From: Methylophaga sp.
Lineage (GTDB): Bacteria; Pseudomonadota; Gammaproteobacteria; Nitrosococcales; Methylophagaceae
Assembly: GCA_002696735.1 (NCBI GenBank)
Contig: NZSL01000019.1
Location: 24,001-65,859 of the forward strand
Reading direction: 5' to 3'
DNA: 41,859 nucleotides
The notes beneath the pieces are model-generated. The model searched no databases. It worked only from the letters and a program-made list of their open reading frames with translations, and was not told the DNA's origin. Below are positions 1-8,126 of the stretch, one piece after another. Positions within the stretch are counted from its first letter, which is position 1. The number at the start of each line of letters is the position of its first letter. Made by a program: the position numbers and the translations under genes.

Positions 1-543
1 AATTAGTGCAGATGGATAGGCTGATTCAGGAATGCCGAGACGCCAGGCAATAGAATCTGTTCCAGATACGAAATAAGGATTAAATGCTGTAGCTTGTGAT
101 GGGCAGCTGTAACTAAATGAAATGGAAGTAACTGGATGACCAATAGCATCGCTTGACTTAAACTTGAGCGTATTAAGGTCCGTTCCTTTAGTTGTTTGAT
201 TACTACCAGCTGAAATGGATGCGGCTTTATTGATAAGTGAGCCGACAGCTGATTGAGAAACGCTGCCCACGATGCCGTTTGCTTCTTCCCAAGGATTATT
301 GCCAATGCCGTTATGAGCGCTAACAACTAGATCAGGGTTGTGATGACCAATTTTGGGTGAGGTTTCAACATCACAGCTATTTCCCGAGCACCTTAGCCAG
401 AAGCAAACCCCTACCAGCCGGTAGTCGATGCAGGACGCGCTCATTGCAGAAGCCACAATATCTGCTGTATTTATAGTTTTGGTTTCTGCATATGCTGAGA
501 CAGTAAACATAGCTGCGAAGGTAGCGGCAAAGACGGTTTTCAT
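1..543 (-). CDS. TraU-like T4SS protein, TIGR03756/PFL_4710 family (3' end off window)
   Basis: The reading frame opens with ATG at 543 and stays open to the left edge, so at least 181 residues are present and the C-terminus is missing. It begins with a Sec signal peptide (MKTVFAATFAAMFTVSAYAE) and continues with a Cys-containing stretch (SCIDYRLVGVCFWLRCSG) typical of the TraU-like family of genomic-island conjugation systems. Proteins of this family are exported and are thought to help assemble the mating channel or pilus. Its ATG overlaps the stop of the upstream TIGR03757 gene by one base (TAATG), so translation is probably coupled. The assignment rests on the signal peptide, the Cys pattern and gene order; the protein is incomplete. 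Confidence 0.75.
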   Translation of the reverse strand, partial: MKTVFAATFAAMFTVSAYAETKTINTADIVASAMSASCIDYRLVGVCFWLRCSGNSCDVETSPKIGHHNPDLVVSAHNGIGNNPWEEANGIVGSVSQSAVGSLINKAASISAGSNQTTKGTDLNTLKFKSSDAIGHPVTSISFSYSCPSQATAFNPYFVSGTDSIAWRLGIPESAYPSALI

Positions 544-962
544 TATTGAGCCACCTGCTTTTTATACATGCTGATAGCTTTATTAACGTCAGTCACACCA
601 TAAATGACATACTCCCCACCATTAAATACGATTGCAGGTATTTTTTTGATTTCATATTTCATCGCTATAAGCGCGCCTTCGTAGGCAGCCATCAACTGAT
701 GTTGTATTTCATTGCCGTGCTGCTCAATTCGCTCTTTGGCCTGTTTTTGAGCTAAGGTCGGATCGGAAGAAAGCCCTTCACTCAATTGCTTTTCAAACTG
801 GTCTGGAGCACTAAGATCGTATGCCTTAACATTTGCAATTCTCTCTGCCATTTGTACATTCAGAAGCCGAGTGTCTTTATCGTAGAAAGCCTCTACGATA
901 AGTTGGTTTGCATTAGCCGTGGTTGTGAACAAGGTGACTGCAATGAGTGCGAGCTTATGCAT
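543..962 (-). CDS. Conjugation protein, TIGR03757/PFL_4709 family
   Basis: A 139-residue exported protein with a signal peptide ending near ANAN (residues 1-19). The mature part begins with a short beta-strand (LIVEAFYDKD) and has a late segment (KKIPAIVFNGGEYVIYGVTD) resembling the thioredoxin-like cis-Pro region seen in this family and in TrbC-like periplasmic proteins. It is probably a periplasmic helper for channel or pilus assembly, perhaps acting with the TraU-like protein encoded next. It overlaps the end of the VirB4 gene by 8 bases and the start of the next gene by one base, so it sits in a translationally coupled run. The molecular function of the family is not established. Confidence 0.8.
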   Translation of the reverse strand: MHKLALIAVTLFTTTANANQLIVEAFYDKDTRLLNVQMAERIANVKAYDLSAPDQFEKQLSEGLSSDPTLAQKQAKERIEQHGNEIQHQLMAAYEGALIAMKYEIKKIPAIVFNGGEYVIYGVTDVNKAISMYKKQVAQ

Positions 963-3681
963 TGGTAGCCTCCAAGCTATGTTTTCGTCGTGCTTCTTTG
1001 ATTTTTTCAGCGACTATTTCAGCTGCACCTACGCGATCACAGCCTGTTTCTTGCATGATTTCACGGCGCTCAGCCTTTTCGTGTTGCTCGGTCATGGCAA
1101 GTGATAAAGCGATCGCTGGCGGGATAGCCCTAAAAAGTGGATCGAGAATATCAGTGAGAATGACTCCCTCGGTGTACTGCCGATCTGATTTACGTGCCGC
1201 CAGCAGCTTTGCCTCCTGTTCTTTGGTTAGATCTTTGAAACGAGAAATCTGGTTGACTTCATCTCGTTCCATCACAAGACAGATCCACCACTCAAGCATT
1301 GTTAGCATTCGCCTGCTATCGTCCGGGAAATCAGCAAGATTTTGTGTTGCGATCCAGAACCACGCGCCAAGCTTCCGCCACATTTTTACGATTTTGATGA
1401 TGTAAGGTGCCAATATGGCATTCTTGGTGATGATATGGCCTTCGTCTGTAAGCATCAGTGTTGGACGGCCTTCATGCTGTTCACGCTCAACTAAAGCGTG
1501 GACATGATTCATCAGGCTCATATAAGCAACCGTTAGCTTATCTTCATAGCCTTCGCGGGCGAGAATGCCCATATCGAAAATGGTGATATCAACATCAGGC
1601 CACTCTGTACCTGGTCTGTTGAAAAGTTTCCCTTCAATACCACTGCAGTACAGCTCCATAGCATCTGCCATTTCAATAGCACGAGCCGTCCTGTTGTGAT
1701 CTAGGTCTTCCGTGTGGCGCATGGCCTTAACGACATCTTCTGTCAGTACATGGTCACGGCCAGCATCTTTGACAGTCTGTGCAGCACGATAAATAGCTTT
1801 TCTGATAACCAGCCTGTCAGCACGATGTAGTAAATCATCTTCTTTTTTCTCTCCGCCGGTAATCATGACGCGAGCAGCCAGTTCCATTTCACCTAAGTAA
1901 TCGCGATCTTCATCCTCATCTTCAATGTCGACCTCCTCGCCATATTCATCTGTCACAATTTCATCTTCTGACAGATCGAGAAGTTTCATAGCATTAGTAA
2001 ATGGCGGGAGCGAAATATCCGCGCTAGGAGTTACTGATATTTGATTAACGGTTAAGCCATGCTTAATCATGTACTCACCCAGAAGTCCAAATGAGTCACC
2101 GGCTTCAACAATGAATATTCGTGGTCGATGGACGGCAGTAATTTTCATTACAGCGTCTACCAAGGTCGCAGATTTACCTGCCCCTGTAGGACCGATTATT
2201 AAGGCATGTGCATTCTTTTTACGATCGTATTTGTTAAATGGATCGACTAGAAGTGGTTCACCACCACGATTGAAATAACTCAGGCCAGGATGGTCTGTGC
2301 CTTTTGAGCGTCCATAGACCGGAAGCAGAGATGCAATGTGTCTTGAGAAAACCAATCTTGAGCGACGTTGCTTCTTTTGTACCATTAAGCTATCGAACTT
2401 CATGGGCAGACTGCGGATATACATATCTTGCTTAAGCAGATCTTGATTTTCAGCAATCGGTTGCAGGTTATTACTAAGTAACAGGGACTCAATTACAGAA
2501 ACCGCATCATCAAGCTTTTCAATATTGTCTGCTCGTGTCAGGAAGCTGATATAAACAGGATAAAGCGTGTTGTTCTTCGCTAGCTCATGTTGCGCAGTTT
2601 TGGCTTCTTGCTGAGCAAGTTCAGCTTCAGCATTGTCACCTACAGCAGATCGCATAATGCGACCAAGATGGTTAAGCACCTGGTCACGAGGCTTTATCTC
2701 AATGCTCATTGACATGACCGTGCCTTCCGGCATCCGGTCAAACATAGCAAAAGTATGTTCACCGGCACTTCTCTCTGCGGTGAATACCCCATTTTTCGGT
2801 ACGCGGCGTAAAGCTTGAACGCTTATGGCTGTATGGGGCATTCCATCGAAATACCAGATCCCTTTCTCGGCATCTGAGCTTGGACGTGACAGAGATAATT
2901 GTTCAGCTAGATCGTACCCATAAGCAAGATCTGTATCACCAGGATATGGAGCTGCTTTTAGTAGTTCTTCACAATCACCTTTCGTTAAGACTGGTTTAGG
3001 ATTTAACCATCGCAGCATCCATTCATATAACTCTTTACCGCCAGCAACTCTGGTTTTCACGCCAATGCCAGTAAACTGAGTCATCAGACGTTTACGAATT
3101 CTGCCAAGCTCACGCACATCTCTGTCGTAGTCAGATTTGTAGTTTTCTGGGAAATACCGATATAGGCACATACGCACTTTGCGTCTTTTACCTTGCCAGC
3201 GTCCGCCAGTAACAACTTCATCATGGAACAGACCGTTAGGTTGGCCTACCTGACGTAAATGCTCATCCATTACTTTAAGAAAGTGTTTTGTATATGGTGT
3301 ATCAACTGCACGTGGATGTGCATACTCTCTGATTTGATCGGTAAGTGTACGAACACTTAATTCATCTTGAACAAAAAACTGTAATGTCCAAGGTGCAATG
3401 TTGTCTTCAGGAATTGTTTCAGTGATTGTCGCTTGAAGCTTGTCCTGAATTTCGAGAATGTAATCTTCAGTTTTGGCTTCTACACCTACTGGCTCTATCT
3501 CAAAAAGCGCGCCAATCCCCTTTCCATCTTCAAGAAGAAATACTTGGTTCTCGCTATCGTATTCTCTCCATGGGAGCAGGTTAGTAAATGATGGTTGCTC
3601 ACTGTAATCCTTACGAACATCCTCTTTAGTGAGTGGAGGAACTGAAGATGCTGTGCTTTTTGCAAATAAGCTCTTTAACAT
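955..3681 (-). CDS. VirB4/TraC-type conjugative ATPase, TIGR03744/PFL_4706 family
   Basis: A 908-residue cytoplasmic ATPase that energises assembly and secretion of the type IV secretion system. The N-terminal 450 residues are the VirB4-type non-catalytic domain. The Walker A motif GPTGAGKS lies at about 497-504, and a Walker B-like strand with acidic residues (LMLTDEGHII) lies near 740. Just upstream of that, an acidic insert rich in Asp/Glu (about 565-600) is characteristic of this subfamily. Length and architecture fit the PFL_4706 group rather than classical VirB4. The ATG overlaps the stop of the upstream lipoprotein gene (TAATG), and the gene ends 8 bases inside the next one. It looks intact. 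Confidence 0.93.
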   Translation of the reverse strand: MLKSLFAKSTASSVPPLTKEDVRKDYSEQPSFTNLLPWREYDSENQVFLLEDGKGIGALFEIEPVGVEAKTEDYILEIQDKLQATITETIPEDNIAPWTLQFFVQDELSVRTLTDQIREYAHPRAVDTPYTKHFLKVMDEHLRQVGQPNGLFHDEVVTGGRWQGKRRKVRMCLYRYFPENYKSDYDRDVRELGRIRKRLMTQFTGIGVKTRVAGGKELYEWMLRWLNPKPVLTKGDCEELLKAAPYPGDTDLAYGYDLAEQLSLSRPSSDAEKGIWYFDGMPHTAISVQALRRVPKNGVFTAERSAGEHTFAMFDRMPEGTVMSMSIEIKPRDQVLNHLGRIMRSAVGDNAEAELAQQEAKTAQHELAKNNTLYPVYISFLTRADNIEKLDDAVSVIESLLLSNNLQPIAENQDLLKQDMYIRSLPMKFDSLMVQKKQRRSRLVFSRHIASLLPVYGRSKGTDHPGLSYFNRGGEPLLVDPFNKYDRKKNAHALIIGPTGAGKSATLVDAVMKITAVHRPRIFIVEAGDSFGLLGEYMIKHGLTVNQISVTPSADISLPPFTNAMKLLDLSEDEIVTDEYGEEVDIEDEDEDRDYLGEMELAARVMITGGEKKEDDLLHRADRLVIRKAIYRAAQTVKDAGRDHVLTEDVVKAMRHTEDLDHNRTARAIEMADAMELYCSGIEGKLFNRPGTEWPDVDITIFDMGILAREGYEDKLTVAYMSLMNHVHALVEREQHEGRPTLMLTDEGHIITKNAILAPYIIKIVKMWRKLGAWFWIATQNLADFPDDSRRMLTMLEWWICLVMERDEVNQISRFKDLTKEQEAKLLAARKSDRQYTEGVILTDILDPLFRAIPPAIALSLAMTEQHEKAERREIMQETGCDRVGAAEIVAEKIKEARRKHSLEATNA

Positions 3682-4082
3682 TACATTTCACCAGGCAATG
3701 CGTATTCAGTACGTTCGTACAATGGAAAGGCTGTCGAATAACCCGGTACCGGCAAACGGGAAGATGTCGAAAGGTGTGAATACACGAACATCACTAATGT
3801 TGGATTAGGTAATCTAGGGAATTGTTGTTGGATTTCTCGGTTTGCATCGCGAGTGTATCCATCCAGATCCGCATCATAGTTTCCAGCTTGTCGTTCACGA
3901 ATACGTGCAAAGGCCGACTGTCCGTTTGAAGTGCCGGCTGACAAATTGTTTTCGTGATTTCGATAGACCTCTTCCATAGTTGGGCCTGTCTGAGGTAGCA
4001 AGTCATCTTTTGTTTGAGATGCACAAGCTGTTAACAGACTAATCAAGGTAACGATGACTATCTTGGCTACTGTTACGCGCAT
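3681..4082 (-). CDS. TraV-like conjugation lipoprotein, TIGR03751 family
   Basis: A 133-residue predicted lipoprotein. The N-terminus MRVTVAKIVIVTLISLLTAC has a lipobox (LTAC) whose Cys would be lipidated at residue 20. The family is thought to take the TraV/VirB7 place, anchoring the outer-membrane core of the channel. The motif PNPTLVMFVYSHL in the second half fits the family. A Shine-Dalgarno-like AGGAAA precedes the ATG. The start lies 44 bases inside the upstream VirB10-like gene, an unusually long overlap for this operon, but the signal peptide starts exactly here, so the start is well supported. Confidence 0.85.
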   Translation of the reverse strand: MRVTVAKIVIVTLISLLTACASQTKDDLLPQTGPTMEEVYRNHENNLSAGTSNGQSAFARIRERQAGNYDADLDGYTRDANREIQQQFPRLPNPTLVMFVYSHLSTSSRLPVPGYSTAFPLYERTEYALPGEM

Positions 4083-5358
4083 GTCTTAATTTCCTGCCAT
4101 TTGGTTTGTAATTAATTGGTAATTCAGCATCGATGTGGATAGCGACGTTTGAGCCGGTATCGACATAAATCACATCGAATGTCTGTTGTTGACGTTTCTC
4201 TAGCCATTCACTAATTGCTGACCCACCTCCAGATAAAGTTTCATATCCAGCATTGCGGACTGCATCGCCGGTAACTGATTCAGTGGTATCTCCTTGTGAG
4301 GAGACAATTCTTGTGGTCTCAGCGTCTGCAACGGCTTTTGCTCCGGCTTCTATACCCTGAGCGAAGATTGAGCCAGCAAGAAAGGTGGCTGCATTAGAGA
4401 TTCTGCGTCCTGAGACGCATGGAATACCGCGATTATCAGAAATCCATGCAAGACGATTAATGTTGCCAGTACTGTTGTTGTTTTGAAGTTCTTGGTCACC
4501 AACGCTCAACGTTTGGATTGTTCCGTCGTCGAAAACATATGTAACGGATGTCATGTCGGCTCGAACGCATGAAAGCGTCCAGTCACCAGTTGCAGTACCT
4601 GAAAAGATCATGTGATTTACTTCAGGCAGTTCCATGCCATTTGCTGTCAGGTTTTCACGTCCTACAATAATTTTTACGGGGTATGGATCTTCTACTGTTC
4701 CATTGATAGGCACACGGCCCATTAAGGCTGTCATAGCGGTAGAGCCAATTAATGTTGAGTTCCGTGGAACGGTATAAACAGGCTCAATAATGATGTCTTG
4801 ATTGGAACCGCCCGTAATCGTTTGACCTACGCTATTGTTTAATGCGCTTGTATCACCGAGAATGTCAGAGGCAGAATCAACCGAGCTGGAAGGGCTGAAA
4901 GAGGTATTGAGCATCCCGCCCTCTTCATCAGGCATTTTGCTATCTACTGGTTCTACCCATACATCTCCCTGTGGTTGAATGTCTGGGATTACAAAGTCCG
5001 TGTCAAAATCAAGCTCAGGTGGCGGCGTATCGTTCTGACGTTGTGTTAATAAATCAACACGTTCCATCAAAACATCGAGAGTAGAGTTAGTATTCGTGTT
5101 CTCAGTGGGACGTTTAGCTAGCTCCTCCTTAATCTGAGCTTGTTCGGCTATTAGCCTGTCATTTTCTTCACGCATTTCCTGAACTAAAGATGTCAGGGTT
5201 CTAAGCGTGTCTTCAGTCGTGTCACCGTCAGGAACAAGTTGGCCACCAATTCTTTCTTGCATCTCATTGGCGGCTTCTTTATCTGAATTATTTGCCACCA
5301 CAGCGATAACTAGTACGACAAAACCTATAGCAATGATTGGAATAAGTTTATTCGTCAT
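4039..5358 (-). CDS. VirB10/TraB-like T4SS protein, TIGR03752/PFL_4705 family
   Basis: A 439-residue inner-membrane-anchored channel protein of the VirB10/TraB type that links inner and outer membranes. I prefer the ATG at 5358 (MTNKLIPIIAIGFVVLVIAV, one transmembrane helix) to a TTG at 5385 inside the previous gene. The ATG is 12 bases after that stop and is preceded by GGAAAA. After the helix come a coiled coil (about 50-105), a low-complexity acidic and Ser-rich linker, and the C-terminal beta-rich domain starting near VPRNSTLIGSTAMTALMGRV, the family's hallmark. The tail ends in a basic, probably disordered segment that overlaps the next gene. Confidence 0.9.
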   Translation of the reverse strand: MTNKLIPIIAIGFVVLVIAVVANNSDKEAANEMQERIGGQLVPDGDTTEDTLRTLTSLVQEMREENDRLIAEQAQIKEELAKRPTENTNTNSTLDVLMERVDLLTQRQNDTPPPELDFDTDFVIPDIQPQGDVWVEPVDSKMPDEEGGMLNTSFSPSSSVDSASDILGDTSALNNSVGQTITGGSNQDIIIEPVYTVPRNSTLIGSTAMTALMGRVPINGTVEDPYPVKIIVGRENLTANGMELPEVNHMIFSGTATGDWTLSCVRADMTSVTYVFDDGTIQTLSVGDQELQNNNSTGNINRLAWISDNRGIPCVSGRRISNAATFLAGSIFAQGIEAGAKAVADAETTRIVSSQGDTTESVTGDAVRNAGYETLSGGGSAISEWLEKRQQQTFDVIYVDTGSNVAIHIDAELPINYKPNGRKLRHARNSSQDSHRYLD

Positions 5359-5369
5359 TTTTCCAGCCA

Positions 5370-6149
5370 CTAGAAAGACTCCCAAAATGGTCTGTCGGAA
5401 ATAAGATAAACAGCCGTTGTGTCTGTTATTTCACCTGCCGCGCCCAATGTTGCATGTTGAAAAGTGGCAGCAAGCCATTTTCCACGAATGTCGCGTGGAT
5501 CTAAGATCGCTTTCTCTTTCTGTTTGTTAACTAGTTTTACAGCGGTGATGTACAGGCCAGCATTTGAGAAAGAAATAACCGGTGTCATTTCTGTTATATG
5601 GCCACGAATTAGGTGACTGTCAGATTGTTGTGCAACATTTATTCGATGCATTCCTTCTGGAACATGAATGAGACGTTCTGGTGCATAGAGATGCTGAGCA
5701 GCAACACGCGTCAATGTTTCATAACCATGACGCAGAGGCTCTTGTTTTTCAGTGCTTGCAGATGTTGATGTCGATGACTCAGTTTTTGCTTCAGGAAAAA
5801 GAACTGTTACTTGCTCATCTGTACCGTGCTGTTCATTGGATGAAAGATGAATCACAATCGTTTTTTGTGTGGCTGCGTCCTGGACTAGAATTCGTTTGTC
5901 TGTGAATTCTTCACTGGCCTCCCAGTAGATAACGCCATTGACCGAGAGAGTTGTAAGTGAACTTGCAATGGCTGCAGGGATTTTGGCTCGAACACTCTTT
6001 AATGGGAATACCACCATCTTTTCAGTGTTGGGCTTTAAGATCACTTTAATGGGCGTTTTATCCCAAACCACTTTTTCATCAGCAAAAGGTTTCGTAGGGA
6101 AAAATGCAAATGCAAACAGAACCGTGAAGATTGATATAAAGCACTTCAT
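5370..6149 (-). CDS. TraK-like T4SS protein, TIGR03749/PFL_4704 family
   Basis: A 259-residue exported protein. The signal peptide (MKCFISIFTVLFAFAFFPTK) is followed by a beta-rich secretin-N/TraK-like region with repeated hydrophobic strands. This family occupies the TraK/VirB9 position, between the VirB8-like and VirB10-like genes, so it should be part of the outer-membrane core complex. The start codon overlaps the upstream stop by one base (TAATG). The first half carries the family's pattern of a promoter-proximal strand (KVILKPNTEKMVVFPL) and an 'IYWEASEEF' segment. No defects were seen. Confidence 0.85.
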   Translation of the reverse strand: MKCFISIFTVLFAFAFFPTKPFADEKVVWDKTPIKVILKPNTEKMVVFPLKSVRAKIPAAIASSLTTLSVNGVIYWEASEEFTDKRILVQDAATQKTIVIHLSSNEQHGTDEQVTVLFPEAKTESSTSTSASTEKQEPLRHGYETLTRVAAQHLYAPERLIHVPEGMHRINVAQQSDSHLIRGHITEMTPVISFSNAGLYITAVKLVNKQKEKAILDPRDIRGKWLAATFQHATLGAAGEITDTTAVYLISDRPFWESF

Positions 6150-6781
6150 TATTCATTTACCGTTTTTGGAATTCTTGTTGGATTGCCATGAAAGCCGTCG
6201 AGCTGTAGCCCCCAAGGATTAAAATCGAGACTGATATCGCTTCTTACTACTTTAATTGGATAGCGAATATCTACCGTCTTGATGTCTACTCCGCGATGTG
6301 TTTCTTTTATTCTGAGGTCGAGCCAGACGACAAAGTTGTTTTCGTTAATGATTTCTACCCTTTCGTCGTCGTATGCCATTTCGTTGATCACAGTGACGGT
6401 TCTTGTTCTTCTGTCTAACTCTCCACGGCCACTACGACGCAGAATGTCCTCCTTAAGCCATTGCGTATATCTAGGAGTAAGATAAGCGCTCAGTTCACCA
6501 ACTCGTGACGGATATTCGACGGAACCATCTTCAAGCCATGTGTTGAGGAAACTGAAAATGCTGATAGCAAAGCTATAGGCTGTGGTTGCAGGCACTTGAT
6601 TTAGCGTGATTGTTGACCCAGCACGAATATCAGGTGGTATGAATACCCGTTGAACATCACGCGCTTTATTGGCTGAATTCCAGAATAAAAAGCAAAAAAG
6701 AACTACTATTCCAATCACAACACGGAGCGTTGTGATGTGAGATTTGAGATTGTCTACTTCGCCTCGATATTTACTCACCAT
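6149..6781 (-). CDS. VirB8/TraE-like T4SS protein, TIGR03746/PFL_4703 family
   Basis: A 210-residue membrane protein of the VirB8/TraE class (DUF2895). A cytoplasmic N-terminus of about 18 residues precedes one transmembrane helix (TLRVVIGIVVLFCFLFW), and the rest would be periplasmic. The periplasmic part includes the family segment around ATTAYSFAISIFSFLNTW and a stretch (WLKEDILRRSGRGELDRRTR) with the basic character usual here. It would be an inner-membrane assembly factor contacting the TraK- and TraB-like proteins encoded immediately downstream. Its start overlaps the previous gene by 11 bases. Confidence 0.88.
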   Translation of the reverse strand: MVSKYRGEVDNLKSHITTLRVVIGIVVLFCFLFWNSANKARDVQRVFIPPDIRAGSTITLNQVPATTAYSFAISIFSFLNTWLEDGSVEYPSRVGELSAYLTPRYTQWLKEDILRRSGRGELDRRTRTVTVINEMAYDDERVEIINENNFVVWLDLRIKETHRGVDIKTVDIRYPIKVVRSDISLDFNPWGLQLDGFHGNPTRIPKTVNE

Positions 6782-7142
6782 CTGTACGTCCGACTCCCCA
6801 GGTACCTGTATAGCGAATAACGCGATGGTTCTTCGTATTGATTTTCAAGCGAAGGAACACATCACGGAGCATGAGGTAATGTTGATAATAGTAGTCAGGT
6901 CTACCTCGCTTAATTCTTTGAAACAGCGAACCACTGACTAAGATAGTTATTAAGAGCATGACCATAGCAGCACCCATCCCCATCATTGTTTTACCTAAAA
7001 TGGTTGCAACAATTAGGCAGGTTGGCACCCAGAAAAGCGCCCCGACTTTTAATACCATGCCCAGCTCTGAGTTTGAGAGGCCACGAAATATCGGTGGCTC
7101 GTTATTGAGCCTGTCAGCAAGAATTTCTGCTGAGTCATTCAT
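6771..7142 (-). CDS. T4SS membrane protein, TIGR03750 family (DUF3487)
   Basis: A 123-residue protein with two adjacent transmembrane helices (about 32-75) and a cytoplasmic tail containing RGRPDYYYQHYLML, a close match to the conserved tail of the TIGR03750 family. Similar small proteins (TraL/VirB3-like) work beside the VirB4 ATPase at the inner membrane. I chose the ATG at 7142, which overlaps the previous stop by one base (TAATG), over the upstream TTG-type start whose extra residues have no family character. Family membership is clear from the tail motif; the precise role is inferred. Confidence 0.87.
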   Translation of the reverse strand: MNDSAEILADRLNNEPPIFRGLSNSELGMVLKVGALFWVPTCLIVATILGKTMMGMGAAMVMLLITILVSGSLFQRIKRGRPDYYYQHYLMLRDVFLRLKINTKNHRVIRYTGTWGVGRTDGE

Positions 7143-7477
7143 TAAAAAACGCCAGCTGCTTGAGCAAGCAGGTAAGAAACATACATGAATACCGCAGCGC
7201 CCACGATGACGGTTACACCGACTTCGCCCCATTCTTTTCTACCATTACGCGCTTGGTTAATGTCTGATAGTGCAATCCAAGCCAGCCATAAAAAGCCACA
7301 AACTGATAAAGCTAAACCTCCAATTATGGCTGCGTCTTTGAGGTAACCTTTAAACAGCTCTAACCAGTTGCCTTGAGCATCGCCACTTGATGGTGGTACA
7401 GCGGTAGGAAGTCTCGCGTAGGCGTTCTGGCAAAGCAGTAGGTAAAGCGCTGCAACGGTTGAAAGGGTTTTTTTCAT
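7142..7477 (-). CDS. T4SS membrane protein, TIGR03745/PFL_4702 family (DUF2976)
   Basis: A 111-residue exported membrane protein. A signal peptide (MKKTLSTVAALYLLLCQNAYA) is followed by a short periplasmic segment and two hydrophobic helices, an arrangement like VirB2/TraA pilin precursors. Neighbouring small proteins of this class are suspected pilin-like components. The ATG at 7477 is preceded by a strong GAGGAG ribosome site; longer in-frame starts are not needed. It lies 13 bases after the TIGR03758 stop and is coupled to the next gene by a TAATG overlap. Whether it is the pilin subunit of the mating channel is inference. Confidence 0.85.
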   Translation of the reverse strand: MKKTLSTVAALYLLLCQNAYARLPTAVPPSSGDAQGNWLELFKGYLKDAAIIGGLALSVCGFLWLAWIALSDINQARNGRKEWGEVGVTVIVGAAVFMYVSYLLAQAAGVF

Positions 7478-7490
7478 TGGAGTCTCCTCG

Positions 7491-7733
7491 CTAAGAAACG
7501 ATAAAAAGAATGAGTGATAAGAGGACAGCGGCTCGAATGCCACTGGCGATTACGTCGTAAAAGGAGACATCGTTTTTTTTTGATGCCCATTGTTGGTAAT
7601 AAGAAAGTGTTACCCAGGCACTCCATAGCATGACAGCCGCGACAACTAGACCGCCAAGCAGCAGAGCCATATCAGGCATAGAAACGCCAGTGGCATTCAG
7701 GAAGCTTTGGGCTTGTTTTGAGTTTGCTTCCAT
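7491..7733 (-). CDS. T4SS membrane protein, TIGR03758/PFL_4701 family (DUF3262)
   Basis: An 80-residue protein with a short N-terminal amphipathic part (MEANSKQAQSFLNATGVSM) and two transmembrane helices (about 22-45 and 62-79). The size, the WSAWVTLSYYQQWASK loop and the position between the RAQPRD and DUF2976 genes all fit the TIGR03758 family. Small two-helix proteins like this are candidates for pilin-type or channel components, but no biochemical role is known. It starts 3 bases after the RAQPRD gene. Confidence 0.85.
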   Translation of the reverse strand: MEANSKQAQSFLNATGVSMPDMALLLGGLVVAAVMLWSAWVTLSYYQQWASKKNDVSFYDVIASGIRAAVLLSLILFIVS

Positions 7734-7736
7734 AAG

Positions 7737-8036
7737 TTATCTCCGGTAATCGCCGGATAGCGGTGCATAGTTTCGTGGTTCGATGGTTGGGCCATCTAGA
7801 TGCTCTTGAATACCAAGACGCATCATCATGAGATCTTTACGAAGTTGGTTGTATTGAAAGCGAATACGATTATCTGGATTTGCACGTCCTTGAGCTTCAT
7901 CAACGAGAGCACTTAGGCCGTCAAGTTCATGGACTAATTTTGCTAGACTTTCACGCTCTGCAAAGTTGCTAGCATTAGCAACAGATGTAAAAGCAATGGT
8001 TGCAACAAGGAAAAGGGGCTTTAGCATTTTGGTCAT
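7737..8036 (-). CDS. RAQPRD-family conjugation protein (TIGR01690)
   Basis: A 99-residue exported protein: signal peptide to about ANA (residue 22), then a helical region with Leu-rich heptads. The family's namesake RAQPRD motif is recognisable in a diverged form (GRANPDNRIRFQYNQLRKDL), where RANPDNR replaces RAQPRDR. Proteins of this family are found only in ICE-type conjugation operons; the role is probably periplasmic. The gene follows the first copy of the 34-bp stem-loop repeat, with 56 bases between the repeat and the ATG, so the repeat lies in its leader. Confidence 0.85.
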   Translation of the reverse strand: MTKMLKPLFLVATIAFTSVANASNFAERESLAKLVHELDGLSALVDEAQGRANPDNRIRFQYNQLRKDLMMMRLGIQEHLDGPTIEPRNYAPLSGDYRR

Positions 8037-8092
8037 TTCTCACGACATTAACTTTGTGTGAGTGAAAGTCTGCCCAAGCCCCTCGTTCGAGA

Positions 8093-8126
8093 CAATGAAT
8101 AACCGGATATTGGTCCGAGCCGGTTA
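8093..8126 (-). repeat. 34-bp stem-loop repeat, copy 1
   Basis: First of three identical 34-bp copies (others at 14567-14600 and 41817-41850). On the transcribed strand it reads TAACCGG, a 13-base loop, then CCGGTTA and a short ATTCATTG tail, so the RNA could form a 7-bp stem. It begins at the base immediately after the TAG stop of the TIGR03747 gene and sits in the leader of the RAQPRD gene. There is no U-tract, so it does not look like an intrinsic terminator. Confidence 0.9.

Noticed and set aside
947-1405. A 152-codon plus-strand ORF and similar antisense ORFs inside the ATPase genes
   Set aside because: These are shadows of the VirB4, TraD and secretin genes on the other strand, with Ser/Arg-rich composition and no motifs.
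4039-4082. The 44-base overlap of the VirB10-like and lipoprotein genes as a frameshift
   Set aside because: Both proteins have complete family features, and the lipoprotein signal peptide begins exactly at its ATG, so no frame error is needed.
8093-8126. The 34-bp repeat as an ordinary intrinsic terminator
   Set aside because: There is no U-tract after the stem, the loop is as conserved as the stem, and copies 1 and 2 lie inside a continuous same-strand gene run.
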